Made by a program: the position numbers and the translations under genes
DNA from: Ancylobacter sonchi
Lineage (GTDB): Bacteria > Pseudomonadota > Alphaproteobacteria > Rhizobiales > Xanthobacteraceae
Assembly: GCF_018390695.1 (NCBI RefSeq)
Contig: NZ_JAHBGF010000003.1
Span: 62,001 to 126,000, forward strand
DNA: 64,000 bases
Direction: 5' to 3'
Shown here: positions 30,125-39,991 of the stretch, piece by piece
How the letters are laid out: each line of letters begins with the position of its first letter
How positions within the stretch are numbered: the first letter of the stretch is position 1
Notes under the pieces: generated by a model
The model's database searches: none
What the model was told of the DNA's origin: nothing
The model's input: the letters and a program-made list of their open reading frames with translations, nothing else

Positions 30125-30916
30125 ATGAGCCAGGACGATATCGACGCCTCCAAGGCTCCGCTGATCGAGCATCTGATCGAGCTGCGGGCGCGGCTGATCA
30201 AATCGCTGATCGCCTTCTTCATCGCCTTCTTCGCCTGCTTCATGCTCGGCAAGATGATCTACAACATCCTGCTCTGGCCGTATGAGTTCGCGGCCGGCGG
30301 GGTGGAGCACGTCAAGCTGATCTACACGGCGCCGCAGGAATTCCTGTTCACCCAGATCAAGCTCGGCATGTTCGGGGCGGCGTTCATCTCCTTCCCGGTG
30401 GTGGCGACGCAGATCTACATGTTCGTCGCGCCCGGGCTCTACAAGCATGAGCGCGGCGCCTTCCGGCCCTATCTGATCGCCACGCCGGTCTGCTTCCTCA
30501 TCGGCGCCGCCTTCGTCTATTTCGTGGCCATGCCGCTGGCGATGAGCTACTTCATCTCCATGCAGCAGGCGGCGGGGCCGGGCTCGGCGGAAATCTCGCT
30601 GCTGCCGCAGGTCAGCGAATATCTGTCGCTGATCATGACGCTGATCTTCGCCTTCGGCATCTGCTTCCAGCTGCCGGTGATCCTCACCCTGCTGGCGCAG
30701 ATCGGCGTGGTGACCTCCGACCAGCTGAAGAAGTTCCGCCGCTATGCCATCGTCGGTGTGTTCGTCGCCGCCGCGGTGCTGACGCCGCCGGACGTGGTGA
30801 GCCAGTTCTCGCTCGCGATCCCGACCCTGCTGCTCTACGAAGTTTCGGTGTTCCTGGTGCGCATCGTCGAGAAGCGGCGCGCGGCGGCCGAGGCGGCGCG
30901 GGAAGACGCCGCCTGA
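30125..30916 (+). CDS. tatC: Sec-independent translocase subunit TatC
   Basis: This 263-residue protein spans the inner membrane six times and recognises the twin-arginine signal. Diagnostic stretches are the N-terminal LIEHLIELRARLIKSL, YTAPQEFLFTQIKL, VFVAPGLYKHERGAFRPYL and the C-terminal TPPDVVSQFSLAIPTLLLYE. It closes the tatABC unit just upstream of serS. Confidence 0.97.
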   Translation: MSQDDIDASKAPLIEHLIELRARLIKSLIAFFIAFFACFMLGKMIYNILLWPYEFAAGGVEHVKLIYTAPQEFLFTQIKLGMFGAAFISFPVVATQIYMFVAPGLYKHERGAFRPYLIATPVCFLIGAAFVYFVAMPLAMSYFISMQQAAGPGSAEISLLPQVSEYLSLIMTLIFAFGICFQLPVILTLLAQIGVVTSDQLKKFRRYAIVGVFVAAAVLTPPDVVSQFSLAIPTLLLYEVSVFLVRIVEKRRAAAEAAREDAA

Positions 30917-31041
30917 TCCCCACTGGGGTCAGGTAAGGCCGGTTTTCGCCGCGTCAGGCTTGTCGCGCTCCACCGCATTGGAGTAGGTCGAGGGCGTTCC
31001 GGCACGGGCCGGCGAACGTCAGACGCGAGAGCGAGACTTCC

Positions 31042-32556
31042 ATGCACGACATCAAGTGGATCCGCGAGGAGCCTGAGGGGCTCATCGACGCATTGGTACG
31101 GCGCGGCACGCCGGAGCCCGAGGCGCGGTCTCTGGTGTCCTCGCTGCTGGCGCTCGACGAGCGCCGCCGCGCCGGCATCGTGAAGCTGGAAGAGCTGCAG
31201 GCCCGCCGCAACGCCGCCTCCAAGGAGATCGGCGCCGCCAAGAAGGCCGGCGACAACGCCCGCGCCGAGGCGCTGATGGCCGAGGTGAACGGCTTCAAGA
31301 CCGAGATCCCGGCGATCGAGGAGGCGGTGAAGGCGGCCGAGGCCGAGCTGAACGACACGCTCGCCGCCATCCCCAACGCGCCGCTCGCCGAGGTGCCGTT
31401 CGGCAAGGACGAGCACGACAACGTGCCGTTCGATGCCCCGTCGCATGCGGAGATCGAAGGCTCGGCGCTCGCCATGCCGGCGATCCGCAATTACGCCTTC
31501 GCGCCGAAGCAGCATTTCGAGATCGGCGAGGCGCTGGGCTGGATGGACTTCGAGGCGGCGGCCAAATTGTCCGGCGCCCGCTTCGTGGTGCTGAAGAGCC
31601 AGCTGGCGCGGCTGGAACGCGCCATCGGGCAGTTCTTCATCGACACCCATACCGAACAGCACGGCTATACCGAGGTGGCGCCGCCCGTCCTCGTCAAGGA
31701 CGAGGCGATGTTCGGCACCGCGCAGTTGCCAAAGTTCCGTGAGGACCAGTTTGGGGTAACTCAGCTTCTAGGCAAAGAGGATGTCGACGCCGAAATTGAA
31801 CTCCAAGTGCAAGCCGTTTTGCAAAGAGTTCAAGAAGACATTGATGCCGGCAAAAGCGAGTTGGCGATACCTAGAGTGCGACAGGTGATTGAAGACAATG
31901 TTCGCGTTCATTTTGAAATGACGCGAGGCCAATTATCGTCGGTAAGAAGTCTCTGGCTCATCCCCACCGCTGAGGTGCCGCTGACCAATCTGGTGGCGCA
32001 GTCGATCCTCGCCGAGGACGAGCTGCCCCTGCGCTTCACCGCGCTGACCAACTGCTTCCGCGCCGAGGCCGGGGCGGCGGGGCGCGACACGCGCGGCATG
32101 ATCCGCCAGCACCAGTTCAACAAGGTCGAGATGGTCGCCATCACCGCGCCGGAGAAGTCGCTGGAGGAGCAGGAGCGCATGCTCGCCTGCGCCCAGGCGG
32201 TGCTGAAGAAGCTCGGCCTGCACCATCGCGTCGTCACGCTGTGCACCGGCGACATGGGCTTCGCCTCGGCGCGCACCTTCGACATCGAGGTGTGGCTGCC
32301 CGGGCAGAACGCCTATCGCGAAATCTCCTCGGTCTCGACCTGCTCCGACTTCCAGGCGCGGCGGATGAACGCCCGCTACCGGCCGAAGGACAGCAAGGGC
32401 CCGCGTTTCGTCCACACTCTCAACGGCTCGGGCGTGGCGGTGGGGCGCGCCATGGTGGCGATCCTCGAGACCTACCAGAACGAGGACGGCTCGGTGACCG
32501 TCCCCGACGCGCTGGTGCCCTATATGGGCGGGCGCACCCGCATCGCGGCGAACTGA
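31042..32556 (+). CDS. serS: Seryl-tRNA synthetase with an in-frame insertion
   Basis: This class II synthetase charges tRNA-Ser. At 504 residues it is clearly longer than the roughly 430 usual for bacterial SerRS. The N-terminal coiled-coil tRNA arm (residues ~28-105), motif 1 region ([11 protein letters not shown]), motif 2 ([15 protein letters not shown]...QHQFNKVEM) and motif 3 ([16 protein letters not shown]) are all intact. The excess lies between LPKFREDQF (ending at 237) and [11 protein letters not shown] (from 306), where relatives have a short loop of about 6-15 residues. The insertion is low in GC and is described separately. The frame is unbroken, so the product may well be functional. 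Confidence 0.95.
   Translation: MHDIKWIREEPEGLIDALVRRGTPEPEARSLVSSLLALDERRRAGIVKLEELQARRNAASKEIGAAKKAGDNARAEALMAEVNGFKTEIPAIEEAVKAAEAELNDTLAAIPNAPLAEVPFGKDEHDNVPFDAPSHAEIEGSALAMPAIRNYAFAPKQHFEIGEALGWMDFEAAAKLSGARFVVLKSQLARLERAIGQFFIDTHTEQHGYTEVAPPVLVKDEAMFGTAQLPKFREDQFGVTQLLGKEDVDAEIELQVQAVLQRVQEDIDAGKSELAIPRVRQVIEDNVRVHFEMTRGQLSSVRSLWLIPTAEVPLTNLVAQSILAEDELPLRFTALTNCFRAEAGAAGRDTRGMIRQHQFNKVEMVAITAPEKSLEEQERMLACAQAVLKKLGLHHRVVTLCTGDMGFASARTFDIEVWLPGQNAYREISSVSTCSDFQARRMNARYRPKDSKGPRFVHTLNGSGVAVGRAMVAILETYQNEDGSVTVPDALVPYMGGRTRIAAN
31751..31950 (+). other. Foreign-looking low-GC in-frame insertion within serS
   Basis: I count 94 G+C in these 200 bases (47%), while the flanking serS sequence is strongly GC-rich with G/C-ending codons. 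Codons rare in this genome cluster here (AAA, GAA, ATT, TTA, CTA, AGA, GTA, ATA). The encoded residues, about 238-303, are charged and helix-like ([20 protein letters not shown], then [17 protein letters not shown]). They lack intein blocks, a signal or any domain I recognise. The reading frame is kept on both sides. Confidence 0.85.
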
Positions 32557-32673
32557 TCGGCTCCGATCAGGCGCTCCGCGTCATCGCGGAGCCTGCCGTC
32601 AGGTGATATCGGGGAGGGGAGGCCGATTCCGTCGGCCGCCCCGTTTCCCGCCGTGACGACGAATGGACAGGCC

Positions 32674-33438
32674 ATGCGTATCCTCGTGACCAATGACGAC
32701 GGCATCCACGCACCCGGGCTCGACGCCTGCGCGCGGATCGCCCGCGCCCTCTCCGACGATGTGTGGGTGGTGGCGCCGGAATTCGACCAGTCCGGCGTGT
32801 CGCATTCGCTGTCGCTCTCCGACCCGCTGCGGCTGCGGCAGGTGGAGGAGAAGCGCTACGCGGTGAAGGGCACGCCGACCGACTGCGTGATCATGGCGGT
32901 GAAGCACATCCTCAAGGACGCCAAGCCCGACCTGGTGCTGTCCGGCGTCAATCGCGGCCAGAACGTCGCCGAGGATGTCGGCTATTCCGGCACGGTGGCC
33001 GGCGCCATGGAAGGCACGGTGCTCGGCATCCCCTCTATCGCGCTCTCGCAGGCCTATGGGCTGGCGACCCGCCACGCCCCCTCCTATGCGGCGGCCGAGC
33101 ATCACGGGCCGGCGGTGATCCGCAAGCTGCTGGCGGAGGGGATCCCGCCCGGCCTGCTCGTCAACGTCAATTTCCCCAACCGGCCGCCGGAAGAGGTCGC
33201 CGGCGTGCGGGTGACGGCGCAGGGCAAGCGCAATCAGGATCTGCTGCGCATCGACGAGCGCGCCGACGGGCGCGGCAACCCGTATTTCTGGATCGCCTTC
33301 GAGCGGCGGGTGTTTGAGACGGTGAACGGTTCCGACCTGCACGCGCTCGACCAGGGCTGCATCTCGGTGACGCCGCTGCGGCTCGACATGACCGACGAGC
33401 CGATGATGACGCGCCTCGCGCAGCTGTTCCACGGCTGA
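32674..33438 (+). CDS. surE: 5'/3'-nucleotidase SurE
   Basis: This survival protein of 254 residues starts at [15 protein letters not shown]. It is a metal-dependent nucleotidase acting on nucleoside monophosphates and short polyphosphates. Metal ligands Asp8-Asp9, Ser40 ([10 protein letters not shown]) and the Asn in LSGVNRGQN are visible. The surE-pcm-nlpD order is the classical stationary-phase cluster. Confidence 0.96.
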   Translation: MRILVTNDDGIHAPGLDACARIARALSDDVWVVAPEFDQSGVSHSLSLSDPLRLRQVEEKRYAVKGTPTDCVIMAVKHILKDAKPDLVLSGVNRGQNVAEDVGYSGTVAGAMEGTVLGIPSIALSQAYGLATRHAPSYAAAEHHGPAVIRKLLAEGIPPGLLVNVNFPNRPPEEVAGVRVTAQGKRNQDLLRIDERADGRGNPYFWIAFERRVFETVNGSDLHALDQGCISVTPLRLDMTDEPMMTRLAQLFHG

Positions 33439-33451
33439 GCTATAATCGGGC

Positions 33452-34117
33452 ATGACGGACAGCGGCGACATCGACGAGAAGGAGGCGACGGCACGGGCGG
33501 CGCTGCTGCTCTCGCTGCGCCAGCGCGGCCTGCGCGACCGCAACATCCTGCGCGCCATGGAGCAGGTGCCGCGCCAGCTGTTCATCGCCCCGGCCTTCCG
33601 CCACCTCGCCTGGAGCGACCAGGCGCTGCCGATCGAATGCGGGCAGAGCATCAGCCAGCCCTCGCTGGTGGCGCGGATGACCGAGGCGCTAGATCCCGGC
33701 CCGCAGCACCGGGTGCTGGAGATCGGCACCGGCAGCGGCTACCAGGCGGCGGTGCTCGCCCATCTCGCCGGGCGGGTGATCACGCTGGAGCGCTTCCGCA
33801 CGCTGGCCGCCGAGGCCCGGGCGCGGCTGAAGGCGCTGGGGCTGACCAATGTCGACGTGGTGGTCGAGGACGGGCGCTACGGCTATCTCGCCGCCTCGCC
33901 CTATGACCGCATCATGATCACCGCGGCGGTGCGCGAGGTGCCCCCCGCTCTGCTCGCCCAGCTTAACCATGGCGGGGTGCTGGTGGCGCCGCTCGGCGAT
34001 CCCGACGGTACACAGATATTGACGCGGATCGTTTCCACCCCCGAGGGGCTGGAGCGGCGCGAACTCGGGCGGGTGCGCTTCGTGCCGCTGCTACCTGGCG
34101 TAGCCGAGATTCTGTAG
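33452..34117 (+). CDS. pcm: Protein-L-isoaspartate O-methyltransferase
   Basis: The enzyme (221 residues) methylates L-isoaspartyl residues to start their repair. Canonical features are the substrate segment ALPIECGQSISQPSLVARMTEAL, SAM motif I VLEIGTGSGYQ, and the C-terminal RVRFVPL. It starts 13 bases after surE. Unlike the PIMT-like gene at 4113-4775, it keeps the SQP motif. Confidence 0.96.
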   Translation: MTDSGDIDEKEATARAALLLSLRQRGLRDRNILRAMEQVPRQLFIAPAFRHLAWSDQALPIECGQSISQPSLVARMTEALDPGPQHRVLEIGTGSGYQAAVLAHLAGRVITLERFRTLAAEARARLKALGLTNVDVVVEDGRYGYLAASPYDRIMITAAVREVPPALLAQLNHGGVLVAPLGDPDGTQILTRIVSTPEGLERRELGRVRFVPLLPGVAEIL

Positions 34118-34247
34118 CGATTCCGCCATGCTTTCGCCGTTTCGTGGGTCGCGGCGTGAACGGACTTAAGCCGATGTTTACCTATACGAGCCTTTAATCG
34201 CACCTGTGTTTGGCGTGCGGGTGATGGGTGCGATGCGCGGGTGTTCG

Positions 34248-35594
34248 ATGCGTGATTCCTGGCGTAATTCCTGGTCGGCTCCGGGTTCCCGGTCCCTGGT
34301 GAGGCTGTCCATCGTGGCCCTGCTCGGCGGGACCGCGGCGGCGTGCAGCTCGGATATCGGCCGCTTCCAGAACCCCAACCAGAGCCCGTTCGCGGCGCAG
34401 CAGGCACCGGCCTATACCGGCTCGGTCGCCTCGGCGCCGACCGGCCAGGTGCAGTCGGCCCCGATGTCCGCGCCCTCCTACGGCGCGCCGCAGCCGGTGG
34501 CTTCCGCCGCTCCCTATGGCGCGCCGCAGCAGACCTATGGCGCCCAGCCGAGCTACGGGGCTCCCCAGGCCCAGCCCCAGACCTATGGCGCCGCGCCGTC
34601 CTACGGGGCGCCGCAGCAGCTGGCGAGCGTCACCCCCGCCCAGCAGCCGCTCTATGGCAGCTACCCGGCGCCGCAGGCCGCCGCGCCGGTGCGCCAGCCG
34701 GCACCGGTTGCCGCCGCTCCCGCTCCCGCCCCGGTGCTGCACGCCCCCGCGGCCGCCGCCAAGCCGTCCATGGCCGCCGCCGGCGCCGCCCATGTCGTCG
34801 CCTCCGGCGAGACGCTGAATTCGCTGTCGCGCCGCTACAACGTGCCGGTGTCGCAGATCGCCGCCGCCAACGGCCTCGACACCAGTTCGCAGGTCCGCAT
34901 CGGCCAGAGCGTGGTGATCCCCGGCGCCAGTGCCGCGACGCTCGCGGCCAAGCCCGCTCCCGCCGCCGTCGCTCCCGCGCCGGTGGCCGTCGCCAAGCCG
35001 GTGTTGACCGCGCCGGCAGCCACCGCCCCGGTGACGGCCGCCGCCGCGCCGGCGCTTGCCGCGCCGACCCCCGTCGTTGCCACCAAGCCGGCCGCTGCCG
35101 CCAAGCCGGCCGCCGTCGCGGCGGCGCCTGTCGCCGCGCCCGTCGAGACGAAGGCGCAGACGATAGCCGCCGTGAAGCCCTCCGAGCCGGTGGAGGACGA
35201 ACGCACCGCCAGCGGCGTGCAGTTCCGCTGGCCGGTGCGCGGGCGCATCATCTCCGGCTACGGCCCCAAGCCGGGCGGCCAGACCAATGAGGGCATCAAC
35301 GTCTCGGTGCCGGAAGGCACCTCGGTGAAGGCCGCCGAGGACGGCGTCGTGGCCTATGCCGGCAGCGAGCTGAAGGGCTACGGCAACCTCGTCCTCGTCA
35401 AGCATTCCGACGGCTGGGTCACCGCCTACGCCCACAACAGCTCGCTCGACGTGAAGAAGGGCGACACGGTGAAGCGCGGCCAGGTGATCGCCAAGGCCGG
35501 CCAGACCGGCAACGTGACCTCGCCGCAGGTGCATTTCGAGATCCGCAGGGGCTCGCAGGCGGTCGACCCGTCGCAGTATCTCGCGGGGCTCTGA
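34248..35594 (+). CDS. nlpD: NlpD-like lipoprotein with LysM and degenerate M23 (LytM) domain
   Basis: This 448-residue outer-membrane lipoprotein has a signal with lipobox ending at Cys33 (GGTAAACSS). A Pro/Gln-rich region with repeated YGAPQ units follows. There is one LysM domain (~182-225, VVASGETLNSLSRRYNVP) and a C-terminal LytM/M23 domain (~326-448). The zinc ligands are missing: the first His/Asp pair reads NEGIN and the HxH reads QVH. As in E. coli NlpD and EnvC, this implies an amidase activator and not a peptidase. The start is uncertain; a GTG at 34206 is possible. Confidence 0.9.
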   Translation: MRDSWRNSWSAPGSRSLVRLSIVALLGGTAAACSSDIGRFQNPNQSPFAAQQAPAYTGSVASAPTGQVQSAPMSAPSYGAPQPVASAAPYGAPQQTYGAQPSYGAPQAQPQTYGAAPSYGAPQQLASVTPAQQPLYGSYPAPQAAAPVRQPAPVAAAPAPAPVLHAPAAAAKPSMAAAGAAHVVASGETLNSLSRRYNVPVSQIAAANGLDTSSQVRIGQSVVIPGASAATLAAKPAPAAVAPAPVAVAKPVLTAPAATAPVTAAAAPALAAPTPVVATKPAAAAKPAAVAAAPVAAPVETKAQTIAAVKPSEPVEDERTASGVQFRWPVRGRIISGYGPKPGGQTNEGINVSVPEGTSVKAAEDGVVAYAGSELKGYGNLVLVKHSDGWVTAYAHNSSLDVKKGDTVKRGQVIAKAGQTGNVTSPQVHFEIRRGSQAVDPSQYLAGL

Positions 35595-35678
35595 GCCTCT
35601 CGCGGGGCGCAGAATCTCAGAGGCTTTGGCGCCCCGCCTTTCGCTTCCGCCGGTCCTTCCGAACCCGGCAACCTCGCA

Positions 35679-35717
35679 ACCGCGCCCCGCCGCAAGGCTG
35701 GGCGCGGTCTTGTTTTA
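35679..35717 (+). terminator. Terminator after nlpD
   Basis: ACCGCGCCC pairs perfectly with GGGCGCGGT over 9 bp, followed by CTTGTTTTA. A second 9-bp hairpin (GCGGGGCGC/GCGCCCCGC, 35602-35637) precedes it, directly after the nlpD stop. Together they end the surE-pcm-nlpD transcript and possibly the convergent DUF815 transcript. Confidence 0.65.
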
Positions 35718-35723
35718 TGCGCC

Positions 35724-36605
35724 TCAGCCCTCGTTCAGCGCCACGCCGAGGCGGCCGGCGAGATCCTGCACATATTGCCAGGCGGTACGGCCGGAGCGAG
35801 CGCCGCGCGTGGTCGACCATTCCAGCGACTCGCGGCGCAGCGTCTCCTCGTCGACCGGCAGTTTGAACCGGGCGGCGTAGCCGTTCACCATCGCCAGATA
35901 GTCGTCCTGCGAGCATTTGTGGAAGCCGAGCCACAGGCCGAAGCGATCCGATAGCGAGACCTTCTCCTCCACCGCCTCGCCGGGATTGATGGCGGTGGAA
36001 CGCTCGTTCTCCATCATGTCGCGCGGCAGAAGGTGGCGGCGGTTGGAGGTGGCGTAGAAGATGACGTTCTCCGGCCGGCCCTCGATGCCGCCCTCCAGCA
36101 CCGCCTTCAGCGACTTGTAGGAGGTGTCGTCGTGATCGAAGGACAGGTCGTCGCAGAACACGATGAAGCGGAACGGCGCCGGGCGCATCAGGCTCATCAG
36201 CGCCGGCAGTGTCTCGATGTCCTCGCGGTGGATCTCGATCAGCTTGAGCGGCGGCAGCCCGTCGGCGGCGAGCTCTGCGTTGATCTCGGCATGAGCCGCC
36301 TTGACCAGCGAGCTCTTGCCCATGCCGCGCGCGCCCCACAGCAGCGCGTTGTTTGCCGGCAGGCTGCGGGCGAAGCGGCTGGTGTTGTCAACCAGCTGGT
36401 CGCGGGTGCGGTCGATGCCCTTCAGGAGCTCCATCGCCACGCGGCTGACACGCGGCACCGGCTCCAGCCGGCGGCCCTCGGCGTGCCAGACATAGGCGTC
36501 GGCCACGGCGAGGTCGATGGAAGCGGCGGCCGGCGGGGCGAGGCGGTCAAGCGCATCGGCGATGCGCGCGAGAACGGCTCCGAGATCGTCCGGGACTTGG
36601 GTCAT
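35724..36605 (-). CDS. DUF815 AAA-type ATPase
   Basis: This ATP-binding protein has 293 residues starting at MTQVPDDLGAVLAR. Walker A GARGMGKSS is at 91-99, Walker B-like is FIVFCDDLSF, and a sensor-like YATSNRRHLLPRDM segment follows. DUF815 ATPases are widespread in alphaproteobacteria next to nlpD and yajC, but their client is unknown. It is convergent to nlpD and divergent from yajC. Confidence 0.9.
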   Translation of the reverse strand: MTQVPDDLGAVLARIADALDRLAPPAAASIDLAVADAYVWHAEGRRLEPVPRVSRVAMELLKGIDRTRDQLVDNTSRFARSLPANNALLWGARGMGKSSLVKAAHAEINAELAADGLPPLKLIEIHREDIETLPALMSLMRPAPFRFIVFCDDLSFDHDDTSYKSLKAVLEGGIEGRPENVIFYATSNRRHLLPRDMMENERSTAINPGEAVEEKVSLSDRFGLWLGFHKCSQDDYLAMVNGYAARFKLPVDEETLRRESLEWSTTRGARSGRTAWQYVQDLAGRLGVALNEG

Positions 36606-36802
36606 GATGAGGCTCCTTGGCGGAGCCGGCATAGCCATCCCGGCGCGGCTATACAAGCACAACCGTAACGCCGGTTACGCTATTTCGCAGACGTGACGTC
36701 ACGGAGCGCTGACGGCGTTTGCATTCGGCAGGCGCGTCAGTATAGTCCGCGCCGCTTCGCCGGGCCTGTTGCCCGCCATGTTTTCGACGGACAAGGAACA
36801 CC

Positions 36803-37144
36803 ATGTTCATTACGCCCGCTTATGCTCAGGTGCCCGGTGTCGGTGGCGGTACCGACATGCTGATGTCGCTGCTGCCGTTCGTGCTGATCTTCGTGATCAT
36901 GTATTTCCTCATCCTGCGCCCGCAGCAGAAGAAGGTTAAGGCCCACCAGGAGCTGGTGAAGGGCATCCGCCGCGGCGACACCGTGGTGACCTCCGGCGGC
37001 CTCGTCGGCAAGGTGGCGCGCGTGGTCGACGACAACGAGATCGAGCTGCAGGTCGGCGAAGGCGTGAAGATCCGCCAGCTGCGCGGCATGATCTCCGAAG
37101 TGCGCGCCAAGGGCGAGCCGGCCAAGGAGGACGGCGCCTCCTGA
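36803..37144 (+). CDS. yajC: Preprotein translocase accessory subunit YajC
   Basis: This 113-residue protein has one N-terminal membrane helix (LMSLLPFVLIFVIMYFLIL). The YajC signature follows: RPQQKKVKAHQELVKGIRRGD and VVTSGGLVGKV. It associates with SecDF. The gene leads a yajC-secD-secF unit. Confidence 0.95.
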   Translation: MFITPAYAQVPGVGGGTDMLMSLLPFVLIFVIMYFLILRPQQKKVKAHQELVKGIRRGDTVVTSGGLVGKVARVVDDNEIELQVGEGVKIRQLRGMISEVRAKGEPAKEDGAS

Positions 37145-37295
37145 GGCGCCGCTGCCGCGCAGGTCGCGAGACCTTTCGCGGTGAGACCATGCTCCCGATG
37201 GTGGGATCGGGAGCGCTTTATCGCGGTCGGGCGCGCCAGCCCGACCGGCAGGGGCTTCAGCGGCGCGCTTGAAGCGGGCGGCCGGAAAGAACGAC

Positions 37296-38894
37296 ATGCT
37301 CTACTTTTCCAAATGGAAGGCGCTGGCGATCGTGGTCATTTCCGCGATCATCTGCCTCATGGCGGTGCCCAGCCTGTTGTCGCCGTCCGCCTATGAGAAG
37401 CTGCCCGGCTTCCTGCACCGCAAGATCGTGCTCGGCCTCGATCTGCAGGGCGGCTCCTACATCGTGCTCGAAGTGCAGCAGAACGACGTGCGCCAGATGC
37501 GGCTCACCCAGCTGCGCGACGATTCCCGCCGGCTGCTGCGCGATGCCAAGATCGGCTTCAGCAACGTCGCCATCCAGGGCGACGCGGTGATCGTGCGGCT
37601 GCGCGACTCCAATGATTCCGCCGCCGCGCTGACCAAGCTGCGCGAACTCGCCCAGCCGATCGGCGGGGTGGTCTCCGGCGCCGGCCAGCTCGACACCGAC
37701 GTGTCGCAGGACGGCGACGCCATCCGCATCGCGCCCTCGTCCGCCGGCCTGCAGGCGCGCACCATCCAGGCGGTGTCGCAGTCCATCGAGATCATCCGCA
37801 AGCGTATCGACCAGCTCGGCACCACCGAGCCGTCGATCCAGCGCCAGGGTGCCGACCGCATCCAGGTGCAGGTGCCCGGCCTGCAGGATCCCTCGCGCCT
37901 GAAGGCGCTGCTCGGCCAGACCGCGCAGCTGACCTTCCGCCTCGTCGACACCTCGGTGAACCCGCAGCAGGCGCTGCAGGGCCGTCCGCCGGCGGGCACG
38001 CAGGTGCTCACCTCGCAGGACAACCCGCCGCAGCCCTATGTCATCGAGGACCGGGTGCTGGTCGCCGGCGAGGACCTGACCGACGCGCAGCCGGGCTTCG
38101 ACCCGCAGACCCGCGAGCCGGTGGTGACCTTCCGCTTCAACACCAACGGCGCCCGCCGCTTCGCCGAGGCGACGCAGCAGAATGTCGGCAAGCCGTTCGC
38201 CATCATCCTCGACAACCACGTGATCTCCGCGCCGGTGATCCGCGAGCCGATCCTCGGCGGCTCCGGCCAGATCAGCGGCAATTTCACCGTGCAGCAGGCC
38301 AACGACCTCGCCATCCTGCTGCGCGCCGGCGCGCTGCCGGTGCCGCTGCAGGTGGTGGAGGAGCGCACGGTCGGCCCCGGCCTCGGCGCCGATTCGATCC
38401 GCTCCGGCGTGATCGCCTCCGTCGTCGGCGCGATCGCGGTCGCCCTGTTCATGATCGCCACCTACGGCCTGTTCGGCATCATCGCCGTGGTGGCGGTGGC
38501 GGTGAACGTCGGCATGATCTTCGGCGTCCTCGCCATGCTGGGGGCGACGCTCACCTTGCCGGGCATCGCCGGCGTGGTGCTCACCGTCGGCATCGCGGTC
38601 GATTCCAACGTGCTCATCTATGAGCGCATCCGCGAAGAGGCGAGGGCGGGCCGCTCGGCGATCTCCGCCATCGATGCCGGCTTCTCGCGCGCGCTGGCGA
38701 CCATCCTCGATTCGAACATCACCACCTTCATCGCGGCGGCGGTGCTGTTCTATATCGGTTCCGGCCCGGTGCGCGGCTTCGCCATCACCTTCGGCATCGG
38801 CATCATCACCACCGTGTTCACCGCCTTCACGCTGACCCGCCTGATGGCGGCTGTCTGGGTGCGCTGGAAGCGCCCCCAGCGCGTGCCGATCTGA
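37296..38894 (+). CDS. secD: Protein translocase subunit SecD
   Basis: The protein (532 residues) uses proton motive force to complete Sec-dependent export in the periplasm. An N-terminal membrane helix is followed by GLDLQGGSYIVLEV, a periplasmic domain and five C-terminal helices with the RND-like VGIAVDSNVLIYERIREE signature. The ATG at 37296 is preferred over one 27 bases upstream because it starts at the conserved MLYFSKWK. Confidence 0.96.
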   Translation: MLYFSKWKALAIVVISAIICLMAVPSLLSPSAYEKLPGFLHRKIVLGLDLQGGSYIVLEVQQNDVRQMRLTQLRDDSRRLLRDAKIGFSNVAIQGDAVIVRLRDSNDSAAALTKLRELAQPIGGVVSGAGQLDTDVSQDGDAIRIAPSSAGLQARTIQAVSQSIEIIRKRIDQLGTTEPSIQRQGADRIQVQVPGLQDPSRLKALLGQTAQLTFRLVDTSVNPQQALQGRPPAGTQVLTSQDNPPQPYVIEDRVLVAGEDLTDAQPGFDPQTREPVVTFRFNTNGARRFAEATQQNVGKPFAIILDNHVISAPVIREPILGGSGQISGNFTVQQANDLAILLRAGALPVPLQVVEERTVGPGLGADSIRSGVIASVVGAIAVALFMIATYGLFGIIAVVAVAVNVGMIFGVLAMLGATLTLPGIAGVVLTVGIAVDSNVLIYERIREEARAGRSAISAIDAGFSRALATILDSNITTFIAAAVLFYIGSGPVRGFAITFGIGIITTVFTAFTLTRLMAAVWVRWKRPQRVPI

Positions 38895-38911
38895 GAAAGG
38901 CGACAGCCCAA

Positions 38912-39898
38912 ATGCGTCTGCTCCGCATCGTCCCGGACGATACCAAATTCGACTTCATGCGCTTCCGGCGCATCAGCTTCCCGATCTCGGCGCTGCTGTC
39001 GATCGTCGCGCTGGTCGCCTTCCTGACCGTCGGGCTGAATTTCGGCATCGACTTCAAGGGCGGCACCCTGCTCGAGGTGCGCTACCCCAACAACACGCTG
39101 AACATCGCCGATGTGCGCTCCAAGCTCGAAACGCTGGAGCTCGGCGAGGTGCAGATCCAGGAAGTCGGCAATGACGGCGAGGTGCTGATCCGCGTCGCCC
39201 AGCAGCCGGGCGGCGAACAGGCCCAGCAGGCGGTGGCCGGCAAGGTGCGTGCCGCGCTCGGCGACGCGGTCGAGTACCGCCGCGTCGAGGTGGTCGGCCC
39301 GCGCGTGTCGCAGGAGCTGCTCAGCTACGGCATTGTCGGCCTGATCGCCGCGGTGTTCTGCATCCTGGTCTATTTGTGGTTCCGCTTCGAGTGGCAGTTC
39401 GCGCTCGGCGCCTCGATCGCCAACTTCCACGATATCGTGCTGACCATCGGGTTCATGGCGATCTTCCAGATCGACTTCGACCTGACCAGCGTGGCGGCGC
39501 TGCTGACCATTCTCGGCTATTCGCTGAACGACACCATCGTCATCTACGACCGCATCCGCGAGATGCTGCGCCGCTACAAGAAGATGCCGATCGACGAATT
39601 GCTGAACCAGTCGATCAATTCGACGCTGTCGCGCTCGGTGATCACCCATGTGACGGTCACGCTGGCGCTGCTGTCGCTGGTGCTGTTCGGTGGGCGGGCG
39701 ATCCACTCCTTCTCGGTGACGATGATGTTCGGCGTGGTGCTGGTCGGCACCTACACCTCGATCTTCATCGCCTCGCCGCTGCTGATCTATCTCGGCGTCA
39801 CCACCCGCACCATGGCGGAGAAGGATGCCGAGGCGAAGGCCGCCAAGGCCGAGGGCAAGCCGGCAGGAAAGCCCGAAGGCAAGCCGGCGCGCCCGTGA
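38912..39898 (+). CDS. secF: Protein translocase subunit SecF
   Basis: This partner of SecD has 328 residues and six membrane segments. Motifs are FGIDFKGGTLLEVRYP and ILGYSLNDTIVIYDRIREM. A Lys/Ala/Pro-rich cytoplasmic tail ends the protein. It lies 17 bases after secD. Confidence 0.96.
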   Translation: MRLLRIVPDDTKFDFMRFRRISFPISALLSIVALVAFLTVGLNFGIDFKGGTLLEVRYPNNTLNIADVRSKLETLELGEVQIQEVGNDGEVLIRVAQQPGGEQAQQAVAGKVRAALGDAVEYRRVEVVGPRVSQELLSYGIVGLIAAVFCILVYLWFRFEWQFALGASIANFHDIVLTIGFMAIFQIDFDLTSVAALLTILGYSLNDTIVIYDRIREMLRRYKKMPIDELLNQSINSTLSRSVITHVTVTLALLSLVLFGGRAIHSFSVTMMFGVVLVGTYTSIFIASPLLIYLGVTTRTMAEKDAEAKAAKAEGKPAGKPEGKPARP

Positions 39899-39991
39899 CC
39901 TGACCCCTGCGAAGCGCCGGGAGCGGCGCTTCGCTCCCGGTGCCGCGCATTCCGCGCCCGACCATCGGGCCCAAAATATCGAGCCGACCAC

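Noticed and set aside
31751..31950. Intein or mobile intron within serS
   Set aside because: The segment is only ~66 codons. It has no Cys or Ser at the upstream border, no His-Asn plus Cys/Ser/Thr at the downstream border, and no stop codons or intron core. A plain in-frame protein insertion fits better.
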